Assembly: GCA_022184915.1 (NCBI GenBank)
Contig: JAGTJU010000009.1
Location: forward strand, 1 to 64,000
Source: Myxococcales bacterium
GTDB taxonomy: Bacteria > Myxococcota_A > Polyangia > Fen-1088
DNA: 64,000 nt
Direction of reading: 5' to 3'
In this document: one piece after another, positions 33,501-42,622 of the stretch
How the letters are laid out: each line of letters begins with the position of its first letter
How positions within the stretch are numbered: the stretch's first letter is position 1
Position numbers and translations under genes: made by a program
The notes under the pieces: model-generated
Told to the model about the DNA's origin: nothing
What the model saw: only the letters and a program-made list of their open reading frames with translations
Database searches by the model: none

Positions 33501-35198
33501 CTATCTGCGCTGCCAGAATGCGGGATTGGAAGCCAAGTTCGACAAGGCGGCAAGCACGCCTTCTTTCTCGAGCGTCTTGGCAAAGGTCTCCGTTCCGCAA
33601 AGTTTCACGTTGGGTTTATCGTTTCCTGCCGCAAAGGCATAGAGCGTCTCGGCGAAACAGGCATGGGCCTCCTTCGTGCTCAACAACACCTGTGCCAGCT
33701 CTCGGGCGTTCGCAAAGGTCTTCTTGGTGCCGTCAACGGTACTTAAAAGGTATCCCGAAGTATCCAAGGTCTTCTTCGACAGGGGATCAACGGTCCGAAA
33801 GCGCCCGACCGAATCGTAGTGCTCGAGGCCAAAGGCCAGCGGATCCATAAGTTCATGGCAGAACGCACATTTTGGTTTCTCGAAGTGCGCGCTCATGCGC
33901 TCGCGATTCGTCAATTGCCCATCCGGCTCAGGACTGAACGCGTTCACATTGGCGGGTGGCGCGGGCAGCTCATCGCACAGAAGCCTTTCCCGAATGAAGC
34001 GTCCCCTCTTGACGATGTCGGTGTCTACATCGCGCCCGTGGCTAGCCGCGAAAGCCCCCAGCGTCAGGAACCCGGAACGAATCTCCCCGGGTGCTTCAGT
34101 TCTGACCCATTGATCCTTCGCACTGCCCCTGGACAACCCATAGTACTTTGCCAGGCGCTCATTCGTCACCGTATAGGGTGCTGCCAACACAGCAGCCAGG
34201 CTGGCGTCATCAGACCACAAAACTTCGTCCACGAAGCGACCGAATTCTTCCGCCATATCGAGGCGGATCTCCGCCGTAAAGTCAGGATGAACTTTTTCGC
34301 TCTTCGTGACTTCGAGCACCAGATCGGCGTGCAAATACTCCTCGAAGTATCGCCGAACACCCGCCGCCGTTGTTCCAGTGGCCAACAGGCGCTCGGCGTG
34401 CGCGCGCAACGTTTGTTCGTTCAGCTCCCCGTCCTTGGCAGCCGCCAACAACTCCGCATCGGGAGGCGCGTCGGTCAGGGTGTACGCGAGCGCTGAAGCC
34501 TTTTCATAGTCCGTCAGCACGACCACGCCTGCCTTTGCCGCATCAGCGTCACCCAGTTCCGAACGAAACTGCGTGTTGTGCGAGAGAAGAATGGCGTTGA
34601 TGACCTCTTCCCAAGCCCCTTCGTTGCCCGCAAGCGCCTTTTCCTGTTTGAAGAAGTCCAGGTACGCAGAGACTTCTTCACTGGTCAAAGGCCGACGAAA
34701 CGCCTTTTCTCCCACTGCCGCAATGGCACTGTTTACGCACGCGTCGTCGTAGCCCGCGCTCAAGCAGGGATCGACGCGCCCAGGCTGTTTGACGAGGTGC
34801 CGCGCCACCACATCCATCTGTCCAACCACGTCCTGCACGTGGGGGAACGTCATCTCCAGGCGCGAAGCCACGCTACGGAATCCAACAGTGCTCGCCAGCG
34901 ACTTCTCGAGGGCACTGGCCACCGCAGGCACGCTGCCATCGATGGCCCGTAGGGTGTTTTGCACTTGCTCGGGCGTCAGCTTCCAAAAGCGCCTTGGCAA
35001 CGTTTCGCAGTCAGACGACACGACCCCGTCTTTCCCACCAGGCATGCCAGCGTTGCCACCTTGCGCACCCTCCGAGTCGACAGGCGGATCTTCCGGGTCA
35101 ATTTGCGTTTCTATCGAGCCCGAACAACCTGCAACGAGAGCGGTCACCCCGAGGCCGAGGGCCAAACGGGCCCCGCAGCTCAACCATGTCTTGATCAT
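33501..35198 (-). CDS. DUF1592/DUF1588-type haem-site lipoprotein
   Basis: A 565-residue predicted lipoprotein (LALGLGVTALVAGC) of the planctomycete/myxobacterial family that strings together DUF1587-, DUF1595-, DUF1592-, DUF1588- and DUF1585-type domains. Visible blocks are PRRFWKLTPEQVQNTLRAID, EKAFRRPLTSEEVSAYLDFF, HPDFTAEIRLDMAEEFGRFV, RERLLCDELPAPPANVNAFS and the haem-type site KCAFCHELMDPLAFGLEHYD (CxxCH). The biochemical role is unknown. It overlaps the upstream DUF1552 gene by 4 bases; the two families are regularly neighbours and are thought to act together outside the cytoplasm. Confidence 0.9.
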   Translation of the reverse strand: MIKTWLSCGARLALGLGVTALVAGCSGSIETQIDPEDPPVDSEGAQGGNAGMPGGKDGVVSSDCETLPRRFWKLTPEQVQNTLRAIDGSVPAVASALEKSLASTVGFRSVASRLEMTFPHVQDVVGQMDVVARHLVKQPGRVDPCLSAGYDDACVNSAIAAVGEKAFRRPLTSEEVSAYLDFFKQEKALAGNEGAWEEVINAILLSHNTQFRSELGDADAAKAGVVVLTDYEKASALAYTLTDAPPDAELLAAAKDGELNEQTLRAHAERLLATGTTAAGVRRYFEEYLHADLVLEVTKSEKVHPDFTAEIRLDMAEEFGRFVDEVLWSDDASLAAVLAAPYTVTNERLAKYYGLSRGSAKDQWVRTEAPGEIRSGFLTLGAFAASHGRDVDTDIVKRGRFIRERLLCDELPAPPANVNAFSPEPDGQLTNRERMSAHFEKPKCAFCHELMDPLAFGLEHYDSVGRFRTVDPLSKKTLDTSGYLLSTVDGTKKTFANARELAQVLLSTKEAHACFAETLYAFAAGNDKPNVKLCGTETFAKTLEKEGVLAALSNLASNPAFWQRR

Positions 35199-36589
35199 GT
35201 GAACATCTCCGTCAAGACGCCCTTGTTGATCCTGGGATCACCGAATGTATTCAGCTCGGCGCCCACGGCATGAGCCACGGACACGTAGAAATCTGCGATC
35301 GACCGCGCAGGGGCGTCCTTCCCGGGCTTGGGCTTCGAGCCCGCATCAGCAGGAGTCACCATCGTAATGCGTGGGTCGTTGCTAACGACGGGTGTGTTGG
35401 GCAGTTGGATGAGGGCTCCGGTTTTGAGTTTGCCCCCCAAGCTGCCAATCGTCATCACCACATAGTCGAACTGTCCGCCGTGGTGATTGCCTCCGCTCGA
35501 ATTGATGAATACAATCAAGGTGCTATCAGCCAAACTTCCTGCGCCATCGGGAAGCGCCTCGAGCCGCTTGCGCAGGTGCGCCATGGTTTCGGCCGAATGG
35601 TTGTAGTACGCACGGTGATGCGCCTCCGTACCTTCGCCGTGCCACATTTGATGCGCGCCGGGGTACATGACCTCACCGTTGTCTTTGGTCCATGACCCCA
35701 AAAAGGGCAGCTTGTTGCTGTTGTTTGCCATCGTCACCACGCGAGTGAATCCACACGACAGGGCCTGCACCAACATGTCGGCCACGGCTTTGGCGCGCGC
35801 GGGGTTGCCGTAGTTCCCGTCCATCTCGGCCGCCGAGGGGCTCACAGGGTTTTGGCAGCTGGCCTTGGCTTTCCCCAATCCCGACAGGTTGCTCTCGATT
35901 TCCCGAAGCGACGTGAGGTATTGCTCCAGCTGAGCCTTTTCGGGTCCGGCCAAGCGGCCCGATGCCTTGTTGAGGTCACTTACGACGAAATCGAGAACGC
36001 TTTTTTTCCTGCGGAGTCCTTCGGCGAAAGCGGCTTGTGCAGCGGCATCATTCCCCACGGTGCTGTTGCCGAAGATCTTTGCAAAGGTCGCAAGGGGATC
36101 CTTCTCCGACGCGTAAGGCGCATTGACCCCGTCCGCGCTCGAAGTACCCGCCTTCTTGTCGTACCACACGTCTTGGTTGATCGAGCTTATGGGCGTGTCC
36201 GCGCCGATTTTGGCAGCGATGGCACGGTCGATGGTAGGCCCAGGTGGAGCCCCTTCCTCCTCGCCTCCGTTCGCGGAGTCTGCAGCCGTCAAGTACCATT
36301 TGTTCCCATGGAGGTAGTGAGAGAAAGGGTTGTACATGTGCTGCACGACGGACACGTGAGCCTTGACCGCCTCGAGCGCCGTGTACCCGCCCATGCTGAG
36401 GCCCCCGGTTCCGGTCGGCCGCATCGGCGTATGGATACCGATGCGATCGAGGAAGAAGATCACCCGGTTTTTGGTTGTGACGGCCCCAAACGCAGGGCGC
36501 AAGATTTGCCCTAACATGGGGGCCAAGAGCCAACCGCCTGCGCCGAGCCCCAGGGAAGAGATGAACTTTCGTCTAGCCAGGTGGTACAT
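35195..36589 (-). CDS. DUF1552 protein with Tat-like signal
   Basis: A 464-residue DUF1552 protein. The N-terminus has a twin-arginine-like signal (LARRKFISSLGLGAGGWLLA). The family features FFLDRIGIHTPMRPTGTGGL, SVVQHMYNPFSHYLHGNKWY, FLGSWTKDNGEVMYPGAHQM and LIVFINSSGGNHHGGQFDYV are present to the end, so it appears full length. The fold may be related to alkaline-phosphatase/sulfatase-like proteins, but the activity is unknown. It is the first gene of a pair with the DUF1592-type lipoprotein. A broken second DUF1552 copy lies near 59316. Confidence 0.9.
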   Translation of the reverse strand: MYHLARRKFISSLGLGAGGWLLAPMLGQILRPAFGAVTTKNRVIFFLDRIGIHTPMRPTGTGGLSMGGYTALEAVKAHVSVVQHMYNPFSHYLHGNKWYLTAADSANGGEEEGAPPGPTIDRAIAAKIGADTPISSINQDVWYDKKAGTSSADGVNAPYASEKDPLATFAKIFGNSTVGNDAAAQAAFAEGLRRKKSVLDFVVSDLNKASGRLAGPEKAQLEQYLTSLREIESNLSGLGKAKASCQNPVSPSAAEMDGNYGNPARAKAVADMLVQALSCGFTRVVTMANNSNKLPFLGSWTKDNGEVMYPGAHQMWHGEGTEAHHRAYYNHSAETMAHLRKRLEALPDGAGSLADSTLIVFINSSGGNHHGGQFDYVVMTIGSLGGKLKTGALIQLPNTPVVSNDPRITMVTPADAGSKPKPGKDAPARSIADFYVSVAHAVGAELNTFGDPRINKGVLTEMFT

Positions 36590-36733
36590 CGATGCTTTGT
36601 CGGGTACCAGCGGGCGGAGGGATCAAAACGAAAGCGCTCCGAGATGGCATGGCGCATCGCGCCTCTCGTCGCTCCCGCCGAAAGTTGAGCCGCGAACAGA
36701 GCCGCTGCGTCTCCCTCTGCGGGAGGTAACAGC

Positions 36734-37846
36734 TTGAACCCAACACCCAGTCCCTCGAACCCCACCTTTGGGCTCTGCGCCGAGCGCCCCTCTGCGCGGC
36801 TCGGCCGCTCTCGGCTCGAGCCTCAACTCGGGAGGACGGCGCTGGCTGCGCTTTTGGCATGTGGTCTCTTGGCGTGTGGCCCCCAAGGTGGCGACGTGAC
36901 TGGGTCCGGAGGCTCCGGGATGGCCCCTGACGCCGGTGCCCCCTTCTCGGGGTTAGGCGACTTTCCCGAGGCTGGTCAGCTCTCCCCCCCGCCGCCCGAA
37001 CCCGAGCCCACCGAAGCGAACAACTGTGGCGTCAAAACTGTCATGCCGACCAAACGAGGGTCCTCAGTCGTCATGGTGGCTGATGCCTCGAAGAACGGCG
37101 CACAGAGCCTCCGCTACGCATTCACCACGCTCCGTGATCTCGTCGACCAGCAAGACCTCAGCGGCTGGTCTTTGACGACCACGCCATCGGCAACGACATC
37201 CAACTGCGGAATCCAGCACGCAGTGGAGTTTGGCTCCAATGCCGTCCGGTGGAAAGAGATGATGGACGACGAGTCGAGGTGGACTGGGCAGGGCAGCGCG
37301 TCGCTGCGCGCAGCCATCGATAGCGCGACCTCACGTCTCATGGCTCAACCTGGGATGGGCCGAGACAAGTTCATCATTCTCATGACCTCCGGTGGAGGCC
37401 TTGGCCACTGCAGCCCCGAAGACTACCACCCCCAAGAGTCCATCACGGCAGCCCTCATGCAAGGGATAAGGACGTATATACTAGGCACGTCTCGCGTCAT
37501 CAAGGAACAGGAAAAGCTGAACGAGATGGCCTTGGCAGGAGGCGTGGCACGCGACGGTGAGATCAAGTTCTACGAATCGTTCGACGAGGAAGACGTTCGC
37601 AACATCCTCGTGTCGCTCAGCCAGCAGATCGCCTCTTGTCGGCTGGACCTCGGCGAGGCGCCTCCCGTTGCAGACAACGTGCTCGTGAAGGTTGGGCAAA
37701 CAAAGCTCGAGTTCGGTTCCGAAAATGGTTGGGTCTACGACGGAAACCACGTCGTGCTGTTGCAGGGTAGTGCGTGCACGAGACTCACCGAGGGCGAAGC
37801 ACAGGTCTCAGTTCTTTTCGGCTGCCCTGGCATTCCGGTACTTTGA
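36734..37846 (+). CDS. VWA-like lipoprotein
   Basis: A 370-residue predicted lipoprotein that starts with TTG, supported by GGGAGG 7 bases upstream. The lipoprotein signal (TALAALLACGLLAC) comes after an unusually long N-terminal stretch of about 33 residues. The mature part begins with a Gly/Pro linker. It then reads as a von Willebrand A-type domain: a strand ending VVMVADASKNG at the MIDAS position (DxS kept, second Ser replaced), LRAAIDSATSRLMAQPGMGR, KFIILMTSGGG, and a final Cys-containing beta part. Such proteins bind ligands or metals at the surface; with a partly degenerate MIDAS, metal binding is uncertain. It is divergent from the DUF1552 gene. Confidence 0.72.
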   Translation: MNPTPSPSNPTFGLCAERPSARLGRSRLEPQLGRTALAALLACGLLACGPQGGDVTGSGGSGMAPDAGAPFSGLGDFPEAGQLSPPPPEPEPTEANNCGVKTVMPTKRGSSVVMVADASKNGAQSLRYAFTTLRDLVDQQDLSGWSLTTTPSATTSNCGIQHAVEFGSNAVRWKEMMDDESRWTGQGSASLRAAIDSATSRLMAQPGMGRDKFIILMTSGGGLGHCSPEDYHPQESITAALMQGIRTYILGTSRVIKEQEKLNEMALAGGVARDGEIKFYESFDEEDVRNILVSLSQQIASCRLDLGEAPPVADNVLVKVGQTKLEFGSENGWVYDGNHVVLLQGSACTRLTEGEAQVSVLFGCPGIPVL

Positions 37847-37849
37847 TCG

Positions 37850-39031
37850 TCACTGAAGAAGCGACATCACGTCGGCGTCGGACAAGGCTCGATTGTAGAT
37901 GCGCACTTCGTCGAGTGTGCCCTTGAGGTCCTTGCTGAGGGAAGGGCCTGCGCCGATGTCGCGTTCGATCATGCCCAAGAGGAGCGGACGGGTCGTAAGA
38001 GCGAAGGTGAAACTCTTCGCGCTCGAGCAAAGCAACTGTCCGTCTTTGTAGAGTTTAGCCGTGGTGCCGTCATGGGTCCCCGCCAGGTGGATCCAAACCC
38101 CTGGAGGGAGGGTGATGTTGTCGGCACAGGCAGCTAGGCCGCTGGGGCTCGACCAGGTGAGGAACTCCGAACGATAGGGAGGTTCGTCCCCCCCGGTGGT
38201 GCCCAACTGGTAGCTGCTGTACGTTGCGCTCGCGGACCAACGTGACACGAACGCCTGCCACTTGGACTCGTCCAATTTCACCCAGGCCGCCACGGTGATG
38301 CCCGTGCTGATGGCATCGAGAGACGCGGACGCCGGAGTCTCCACATAGCCCGGACCTTGGACCCCAAACTGCAAGCCATTGCCTCGATGGCCGGGCTGCC
38401 ACGTGGGTGCTGCGCTGGGGTGATACTGTCCCTTGAGCGTGCCGTTGTTCGCGTTCCCCGACGCATCGAAAACGGTGTTGCCCCCCGTTTCGTCGAACGG
38501 GTAGTACACCACCAATCCCTGCGTGGGGATCGTGCTGACAGCGCCTCCCATGCCTCCCACGGCCAGCCCTCCCGAGCCACCAAGGGAAGAGCTCGGCATG
38601 CCTCCCGCGCCCGAGCCCCCCGTGGTCATGCCTCCCATGCCCGTGCCTCCCATGCCCGTGCTTGGCATGCCACCCGTCCCCGAGCCGATCATGCCACCCA
38701 TGGCGGCTCCGCCGGCGCCCGAGCCCGCCGCACCACCCGTGGAACTCGTCGCCCCTCCAGCGGCCGAGGACCCTGCCGCGCCGCCTTTACCCGGAGAACC
38801 CGCCGTACCGCCCGCGCGCCCCCCGCCCGTACCGCCGTTTCGTCCGCCCGCGCCCCCAGCAGAAGAAGGCTCACCTCCGGTGCCCTTTCCGCCATCGCCC
38901 GCTTCGGCACCAGCACCCGCCGTGTTTTCCCTCTCGTCGTCGTCGTTGGATACCCGGGTGGAAGGTGACCCGCAGGTCGTTGCAGAAAGCCCTATCGACG
39001 CACAAAACAAGAAGATGCAGCGACGCGCCAT
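37850..39031 (-). CDS. LamG-domain lipoprotein on Gly-rich stalk
   Basis: A 393-residue predicted lipoprotein. The signal IFLFCASIGLSATTC ends at the lipobox Cys. Residues about 40-165 are a low-complexity stalk of GG-T/S/A-G units and GMGG repeats. The C-terminal domain (about 175-390) is a concanavalin-A/LamG-type fold (GLVVYYPFDETGGNTVFDAS, TVAAWVKLDESKWQAFVSRW, WIHLAGTHDGTTAKLYKDGQ, GTLDEVRIYNRALSDADV), expected to bind carbohydrate or protein at the surface. The start at 39031 is chosen for the signal peptide. Its stop is 3 bases from the end of the convergent VWA-like gene. A similar gene lies at 41298. Confidence 0.87.
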   Translation of the reverse strand: MARRCIFLFCASIGLSATTCGSPSTRVSNDDDERENTAGAGAEAGDGGKGTGGEPSSAGGAGGRNGGTGGGRAGGTAGSPGKGGAAGSSAAGGATSSTGGAAGSGAGGAAMGGMIGSGTGGMPSTGMGGTGMGGMTTGGSGAGGMPSSSLGGSGGLAVGGMGGAVSTIPTQGLVVYYPFDETGGNTVFDASGNANNGTLKGQYHPSAAPTWQPGHRGNGLQFGVQGPGYVETPASASLDAISTGITVAAWVKLDESKWQAFVSRWSASATYSSYQLGTTGGDEPPYRSEFLTWSSPSGLAACADNITLPPGVWIHLAGTHDGTTAKLYKDGQLLCSSAKSFTFALTTRPLLLGMIERDIGAGPSLSKDLKGTLDEVRIYNRALSDADVMSLLQ

Positions 39032-39134
39032 GTGTACCTCTCCATGTGAAACGGATTCCCGACGAAACGGTCCTCGAGCGGATCGTCGTTCAGCTTGAAA
39101 CGAGGACGACCTATGATGGCACATCAAGCCATTA

Positions 39135-39157
39135 TTAGACATAATTGTCATGTCTAA
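39135..39157. promoter_or_regulatory. Palindromic operator-like site
   Basis: TTAGACAT and ATGTCTAA form a perfect 8-bp inverted repeat separated by 7 bases. The site is A/T-rich in a G/C-rich region and ends 2 bases before the ATG of the small membrane protein gene. It is also about 100 bases upstream of the divergent LamG gene. It looks like the binding site of a dimeric repressor of the TetR, MarR or BlaI type; no such regulator gene is adjacent. Confidence 0.6.
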
Positions 39158-39159
39158 CA

Positions 39160-39546
39160 ATGCATAGACCCTTGTCGCTTCGCACGCTCTTCTTGATCGA
39201 TGGCATCGGGGCGCTCGCCTCCGCGCTCGCCTTGGGTTTGGTCTTGCCCACCTTCGCGTCGGCTTTCGGTATGCCGAAACGCTTTTTGTACCTGCTTTCG
39301 GCCACGGCCGCGTGCTTCGCCCTCTACTCGCTCTGGTGTCATCGGTACGCGAAGAGCGGACGGGCCCCACTGCTGCGTGGGATCGCGATCGCCAACGCGG
39401 CTTACTGCATGTTCACCTTGGGCCTCCTCGTGATGTTTCGCGAGCAGCTGACGGCCTTGGGCAAGCTTTACTTCGGGGGCGAGATCGCGGTCATCCTGTG
39501 TTTGGTCTTCATCGAGGCGAGGGCCATTCGGAGGGGCGCTTCCTGA
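39160..39546 (+). CDS. Small four-helix membrane protein, conserved hypothetical
   Basis: A 128-residue protein with four predicted membrane helices (LFLIDGIGALASALALGLVL, FLYLLSATAACFALYSLWC, LLRGIAIANAAYCMFTLGLL, GGEIAVILCLVFIEARAI). It resembles short integral membrane proteins often annotated as hypothetical. No function is known. No Shine-Dalgarno sequence precedes the ATG at 39160, and an in-frame TTG at 39145 would start inside the palindrome. Its close spacing to the palindrome suggests control by a dimeric repressor. Confidence 0.7.
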   Translation: MHRPLSLRTLFLIDGIGALASALALGLVLPTFASAFGMPKRFLYLLSATAACFALYSLWCHRYAKSGRAPLLRGIAIANAAYCMFTLGLLVMFREQLTALGKLYFGGEIAVILCLVFIEARAIRRGAS

Positions 39547-39638
39547 GGGCATTTCGGCCCACCCCCCCGGCCCCTCGCGGCTACCCCTTCGAGGGCCAAA
39601 CCTGCGTGGGCGAAAATTTCAGAAAATTGCCCGTTGGG

Positions 39639-39662
39639 TGTCGATCCCCGTCGCCGTCGTTC
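39639..39662 (+). promoter_or_regulatory. Candidate ECF42-type promoter
   Basis: TGTCGA lies 54 bases before the DGPF gene, followed after 13 bases by CGTTC. As I recall, ECF42 sigma factors of Streptomyces use a TGTCGA -35 element and a CGA/TC-type -10 element upstream of DGPF genes. The downstream operon encodes such a pair, so autoregulation is plausible. The -10 match and spacing are weak. Confidence 0.4.
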
Positions 39663-39692
39663 GCTACAGAAGGGAAAGGAAGGAATTTACCG

Positions 39693-40037
39693 ATGCAGTA
39701 CCTCGTGTTGCTTTACGACGATGAGAAACGCTGGGCCCAGTTGAATGAGGAGGAGGTGCAGGCAGAGATAGCCGAGTACGGAGCGCTGAGTGAAAGCGAT
39801 GGCAAGTTGATCCAGGGTGGCAACGCCCTTCAGCCGACCAGCACGGCCACGACCGTGCGGGTGCGCGAGGGCAAGCGTCTGGTGACCGACGGACCCTTCG
39901 CCGAAACGCGCGAGCAGCTGGGCGGCTACTACTTGATTGAGGCTGCCAACTTGGACGAAGCCCTCGCGTTCGCAGCGAAAATCCCCGCTACGCGTTATGG
40001 CTGCGCCGAAGTGCGCCCCATCATGAACGTGACGTGA
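39693..40037 (+). CDS. DGPF/YCII-domain protein, ECF42 partner
   Basis: A 114-residue YCII-related protein with the order typical of DGPF proteins: MQYLVLLYDDEKRW at the start, RVREGKRLVTDGPFAETREQ in the middle (the DGPF motif) and LGGYYLIEAANLDEALAFAA near the end. A good AAGGAAGGA precedes the ATG. The gene overlaps the sigma factor gene by 4 bases. DGPF proteins are the usual neighbours and targets of ECF42 sigma factors; their reaction is not known. Confidence 0.9.
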   Translation: MQYLVLLYDDEKRWAQLNEEEVQAEIAEYGALSESDGKLIQGGNALQPTSTATTVRVREGKRLVTDGPFAETREQLGGYYLIEAANLDEALAFAAKIPATRYGCAEVRPIMNVT

Positions 40038-41269
40038 ACGTCCCGACGATCGAGAACCTTTACCGCACCGAATGGGGACGGCTGTTGGCCGCCCTCATTC
40101 GGGACTGCGGCCATTTCGACATGGCAGAAGAGGCATTGCAGGATGCCTTCGCTGCAGCTGCACGCGCGTGGACCGCGGGGTGGCCGCCCCACCCCGCGGG
40201 GTGGATATACAAGGCTGCCCGCAACGACATCATCGACCGCCGTCGGCACGAAGCGCTGGCGCAGCGAAAGCATGCTGAGCTTGCGCTTTTATCCGATGGG
40301 GACGTGGCCGAAGGCATGAACGAGGAGGGGGACGTGCACGATGAGCGACTCCGTCTGATCTTCACCTGCTGCCATCCGGCCTTGGCGCCGGAGTCGCAAG
40401 TGGCCCTCACCCTGCGTACTCTTTGTGGTCTCACCACTGAAGAGATCGCGCGCGCGTTCCTCGTGGCAACCTCAACGATGGCCCAGCGGCTCGTGCGCGC
40501 AAAGGCGAAGATTCAAAGTGCGGGCATTCCTTATCGCGTGCCCGAGGCTGCCGATCTTCCCGAACGTTTGACCGAAGTTTTGACCGTGATCTACTTGGTG
40601 TTCAACGAAGGCTATGCGGCCGCGTCGGGCGCTGTACTCATTCGAAAGGAGCTATGCCAGGAGGCCATTCGACTTGCTCGTCTCCTGAGAAGCCTGCTAC
40701 CTGGTTCGGTTTCAGAGCTTGATGGCCTACTGGCACTCATGCTTCTGCAGGATTCTCGCAGCGAGGCACGCCTGGATTCACACGGTGACCTGATTCTCCT
40801 CCAGGATCAGGACCGGCGGCTCTGGAAGCGGGAGCAGATCGAGGAAGGGATCGCCTTGGTCAAGGGCGCGCGACGGCTGGGCCCACCGGGTGCATTTCTC
40901 GTGGAAGCCGCCATTGCGGCCGTTCATGCGGAATCGACCTCGGCGGAACAGACGGATTGGGCGCAAATCTCTGCTCTTTACGCGCGCTTGCAACGCCAGC
41001 ACACGTCTGCCATCGTGGACGTGAACGCCGCTGTGGCGTTGATGATGGCAAAGGGGCCAGCGGCGGCTTTGCCAAGCCTGACCGCCCTTGGGGCCGAGCT
41101 CGAAGACTATCACCCCTGGCACCTTGCACGGGCCGAAGCGCTCCTGCGGCTCGGGCGCCACGAAGACGCCGCGCACCACCTGCGCCGGGCCTACGCGCTG
41201 GCTGTCAATGCCGTGGAGCGTAGGTACATTGCCCGCAAGCTCGCACGATGCGACGCCGCTCCCTCATGA
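40034..41269 (+). CDS. ECF42-type sigma factor with long C-terminal extension
   Basis: A 411-residue sigma factor starting with GTG in a GTGA overlap. The N-terminal 170 residues contain region 2 (LYRTEWGRLLAALIRDCGHF, MAEEALQDAFAAAARAW, PAGWIYKAARNDIIDRRR) and region 4 (LRLIFTCCHPALAPESQVAL, TEEIARAFLVATSTMAQRLV). The remaining 240 residues are the helical, TPR-like DUF6596-type extension (VLTVIYLVFNEGYAAASGA, LLALMLLQDSRSEARLDSHG) that marks the ECF42 group and is thought to replace an anti-sigma factor in control. The partner is the DGPF protein encoded just upstream. Confidence 0.93.
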   Translation: MNVPTIENLYRTEWGRLLAALIRDCGHFDMAEEALQDAFAAAARAWTAGWPPHPAGWIYKAARNDIIDRRRHEALAQRKHAELALLSDGDVAEGMNEEGDVHDERLRLIFTCCHPALAPESQVALTLRTLCGLTTEEIARAFLVATSTMAQRLVRAKAKIQSAGIPYRVPEAADLPERLTEVLTVIYLVFNEGYAAASGAVLIRKELCQEAIRLARLLRSLLPGSVSELDGLLALMLLQDSRSEARLDSHGDLILLQDQDRRLWKREQIEEGIALVKGARRLGPPGAFLVEAAIAAVHAESTSAEQTDWAQISALYARLQRQHTSAIVDVNAAVALMMAKGPAAALPSLTALGAELEDYHPWHLARAEALLRLGRHEDAAHHLRRAYALAVNAVERRYIARKLARCDAAPS

Positions 41270-41297
41270 TGGATTCGGAGTGCGGCGTCCACGCGCT

Positions 41298-42407
41298 TTA
41301 AGGCTTGCTCGCCCACACGGCGAAGTCACGGCGCTTGCGGCTGATGCGCAGTTGATCGATCCGCCCTCCGAACCGCTTGATGACCGTATCGGCGATGCCC
41401 TCGGTGGCTTCGTTGGTTGCGCCGCCTACGACGAGGGGGTTGCCGTTGTCCGCAGGCGACCAGACCGGATTGTCGCCGCAGTTTTGCTGATTGCCGTGTT
41501 TGAAGTGCACCCCTTCGTTCTCCGCGATCACACCGTTGACGAACATCTGCACGCTGGGTGGACCAAAGTTGATGCCCAGATGAATCCACTGATTGGTGGG
41601 CATGTTGGGGCCTGAGCACATGTAGAAGGTCTTGCCCCCTCCAGGAGCACTCTCTGCGTTCTGCATGCGCAAAACGATTTTGCCCTGGGTTTCGTACCCG
41701 AGCACGAAGTGTCCGTTCGTCTTTTGATTCTTCGCGTCGGCCGCGAGGATCGCGTGAATTTTGTCGGACTTCGGCGGCAACCACACGAACATCTCGAGGG
41801 CGCCCTCGGTCAGGCCCGCGAAGCCTGACGTGAAGTTCACCTCTCCAAAAAGCGACCCGTTCAGCTGAACGGACAGGGAGCACTTATCGGGTCCAGGTGC
41901 CCCGCTCGGCGAACCGCCACGCCACGTGACGGGGAACATGCCGGTATGGTCCGGGGCGGACGCACTGCCCGATTCAAAGGTCCAAAGAGCGACGGTATCC
42001 TGGTCGGCCGCAATGCCACAGCCGGTAGGCGAAGGGTTCACAGGCCCCCCTCCGGCCTGACCACCCGTGCCATTGCTTTGTCCGCCCGTCCCTCCCGTTT
42101 GGCCCCCCATACCGCCCGCTTGGCCCCCCATGCTGGAGCCATTCGTCCCCGCCATTCCGGGACTGGACCCGCCAACGGAGGAACTGCCCGCAGCCCCCCC
42201 CGCAGCGCCGCCTTGAGTGCCGCCTTTTCCGCCACTGCCCCCGGAACCGGCTTTGCCCCCGCTGCCCCCCGTCACGGTTGCCTCGTCGTCGTCGCCCGTG
42301 GGCACGTCGTCACCTCCTGAGTCGGTGCTTCCACACGCAGCAGCGCTCAGCACGAAAATGAAACCGAGGGCGACGTGGCGTCCCCTGAACGTCGTGGCGA
42401 TGGCCAT
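41298..42407 (-). CDS. LamG-like lipoprotein on Gly-rich stalk
   Basis: A 369-residue predicted lipoprotein; signal GRHVALGFIFVLSAAAC with the lipobox Cys at its end. An acidic patch (GGDDVPTGDDDEATVTGG) and a Gly/Ser/Ala/Gln/Thr stalk of about 90 residues follow. The C-terminal domain of about 240 residues has concanavalin-like strands (DTVALWTFESGSASAPDH, GALEMFVWLPPKSDKIHAIL, WIHLGINFGPPSVQMFVNGV, GGRIDQLRISRKRRDFAVWA). The build matches the gene at 37850. An ATG at 42428 is also possible. It is convergent with the ECF42 sigma gene and divergent from the VOC gene. Confidence 0.82.
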   Translation of the reverse strand: MAIATTFRGRHVALGFIFVLSAAACGSTDSGGDDVPTGDDDEATVTGGSGGKAGSGGSGGKGGTQGGAAGGAAGSSSVGGSSPGMAGTNGSSMGGQAGGMGGQTGGTGGQSNGTGGQAGGGPVNPSPTGCGIAADQDTVALWTFESGSASAPDHTGMFPVTWRGGSPSGAPGPDKCSLSVQLNGSLFGEVNFTSGFAGLTEGALEMFVWLPPKSDKIHAILAADAKNQKTNGHFVLGYETQGKIVLRMQNAESAPGGGKTFYMCSGPNMPTNQWIHLGINFGPPSVQMFVNGVIAENEGVHFKHGNQQNCGDNPVWSPADNGNPLVVGGATNEATEGIADTVIKRFGGRIDQLRISRKRRDFAVWASKP

Positions 42408-42622
42408 GCCGCCTATGACGCCTCCCATGAGGGGATCGGGTCAATGCCTTTCGAAGGAACGCAAAGGAAATGCGTCGCGCAATAACGCGGGGTGTTTCGT
42501 TTTCCCGAGCCACAGGGGTTCTTTTTGCGCTCTGACCGATGAGTTTAGGCGAGAGCGCCGGTCCATCTCCCCACACACGGAGAACCGCTCAGGGCGAGCG
42601 GCCCCCACAAGGAGACAACCCG

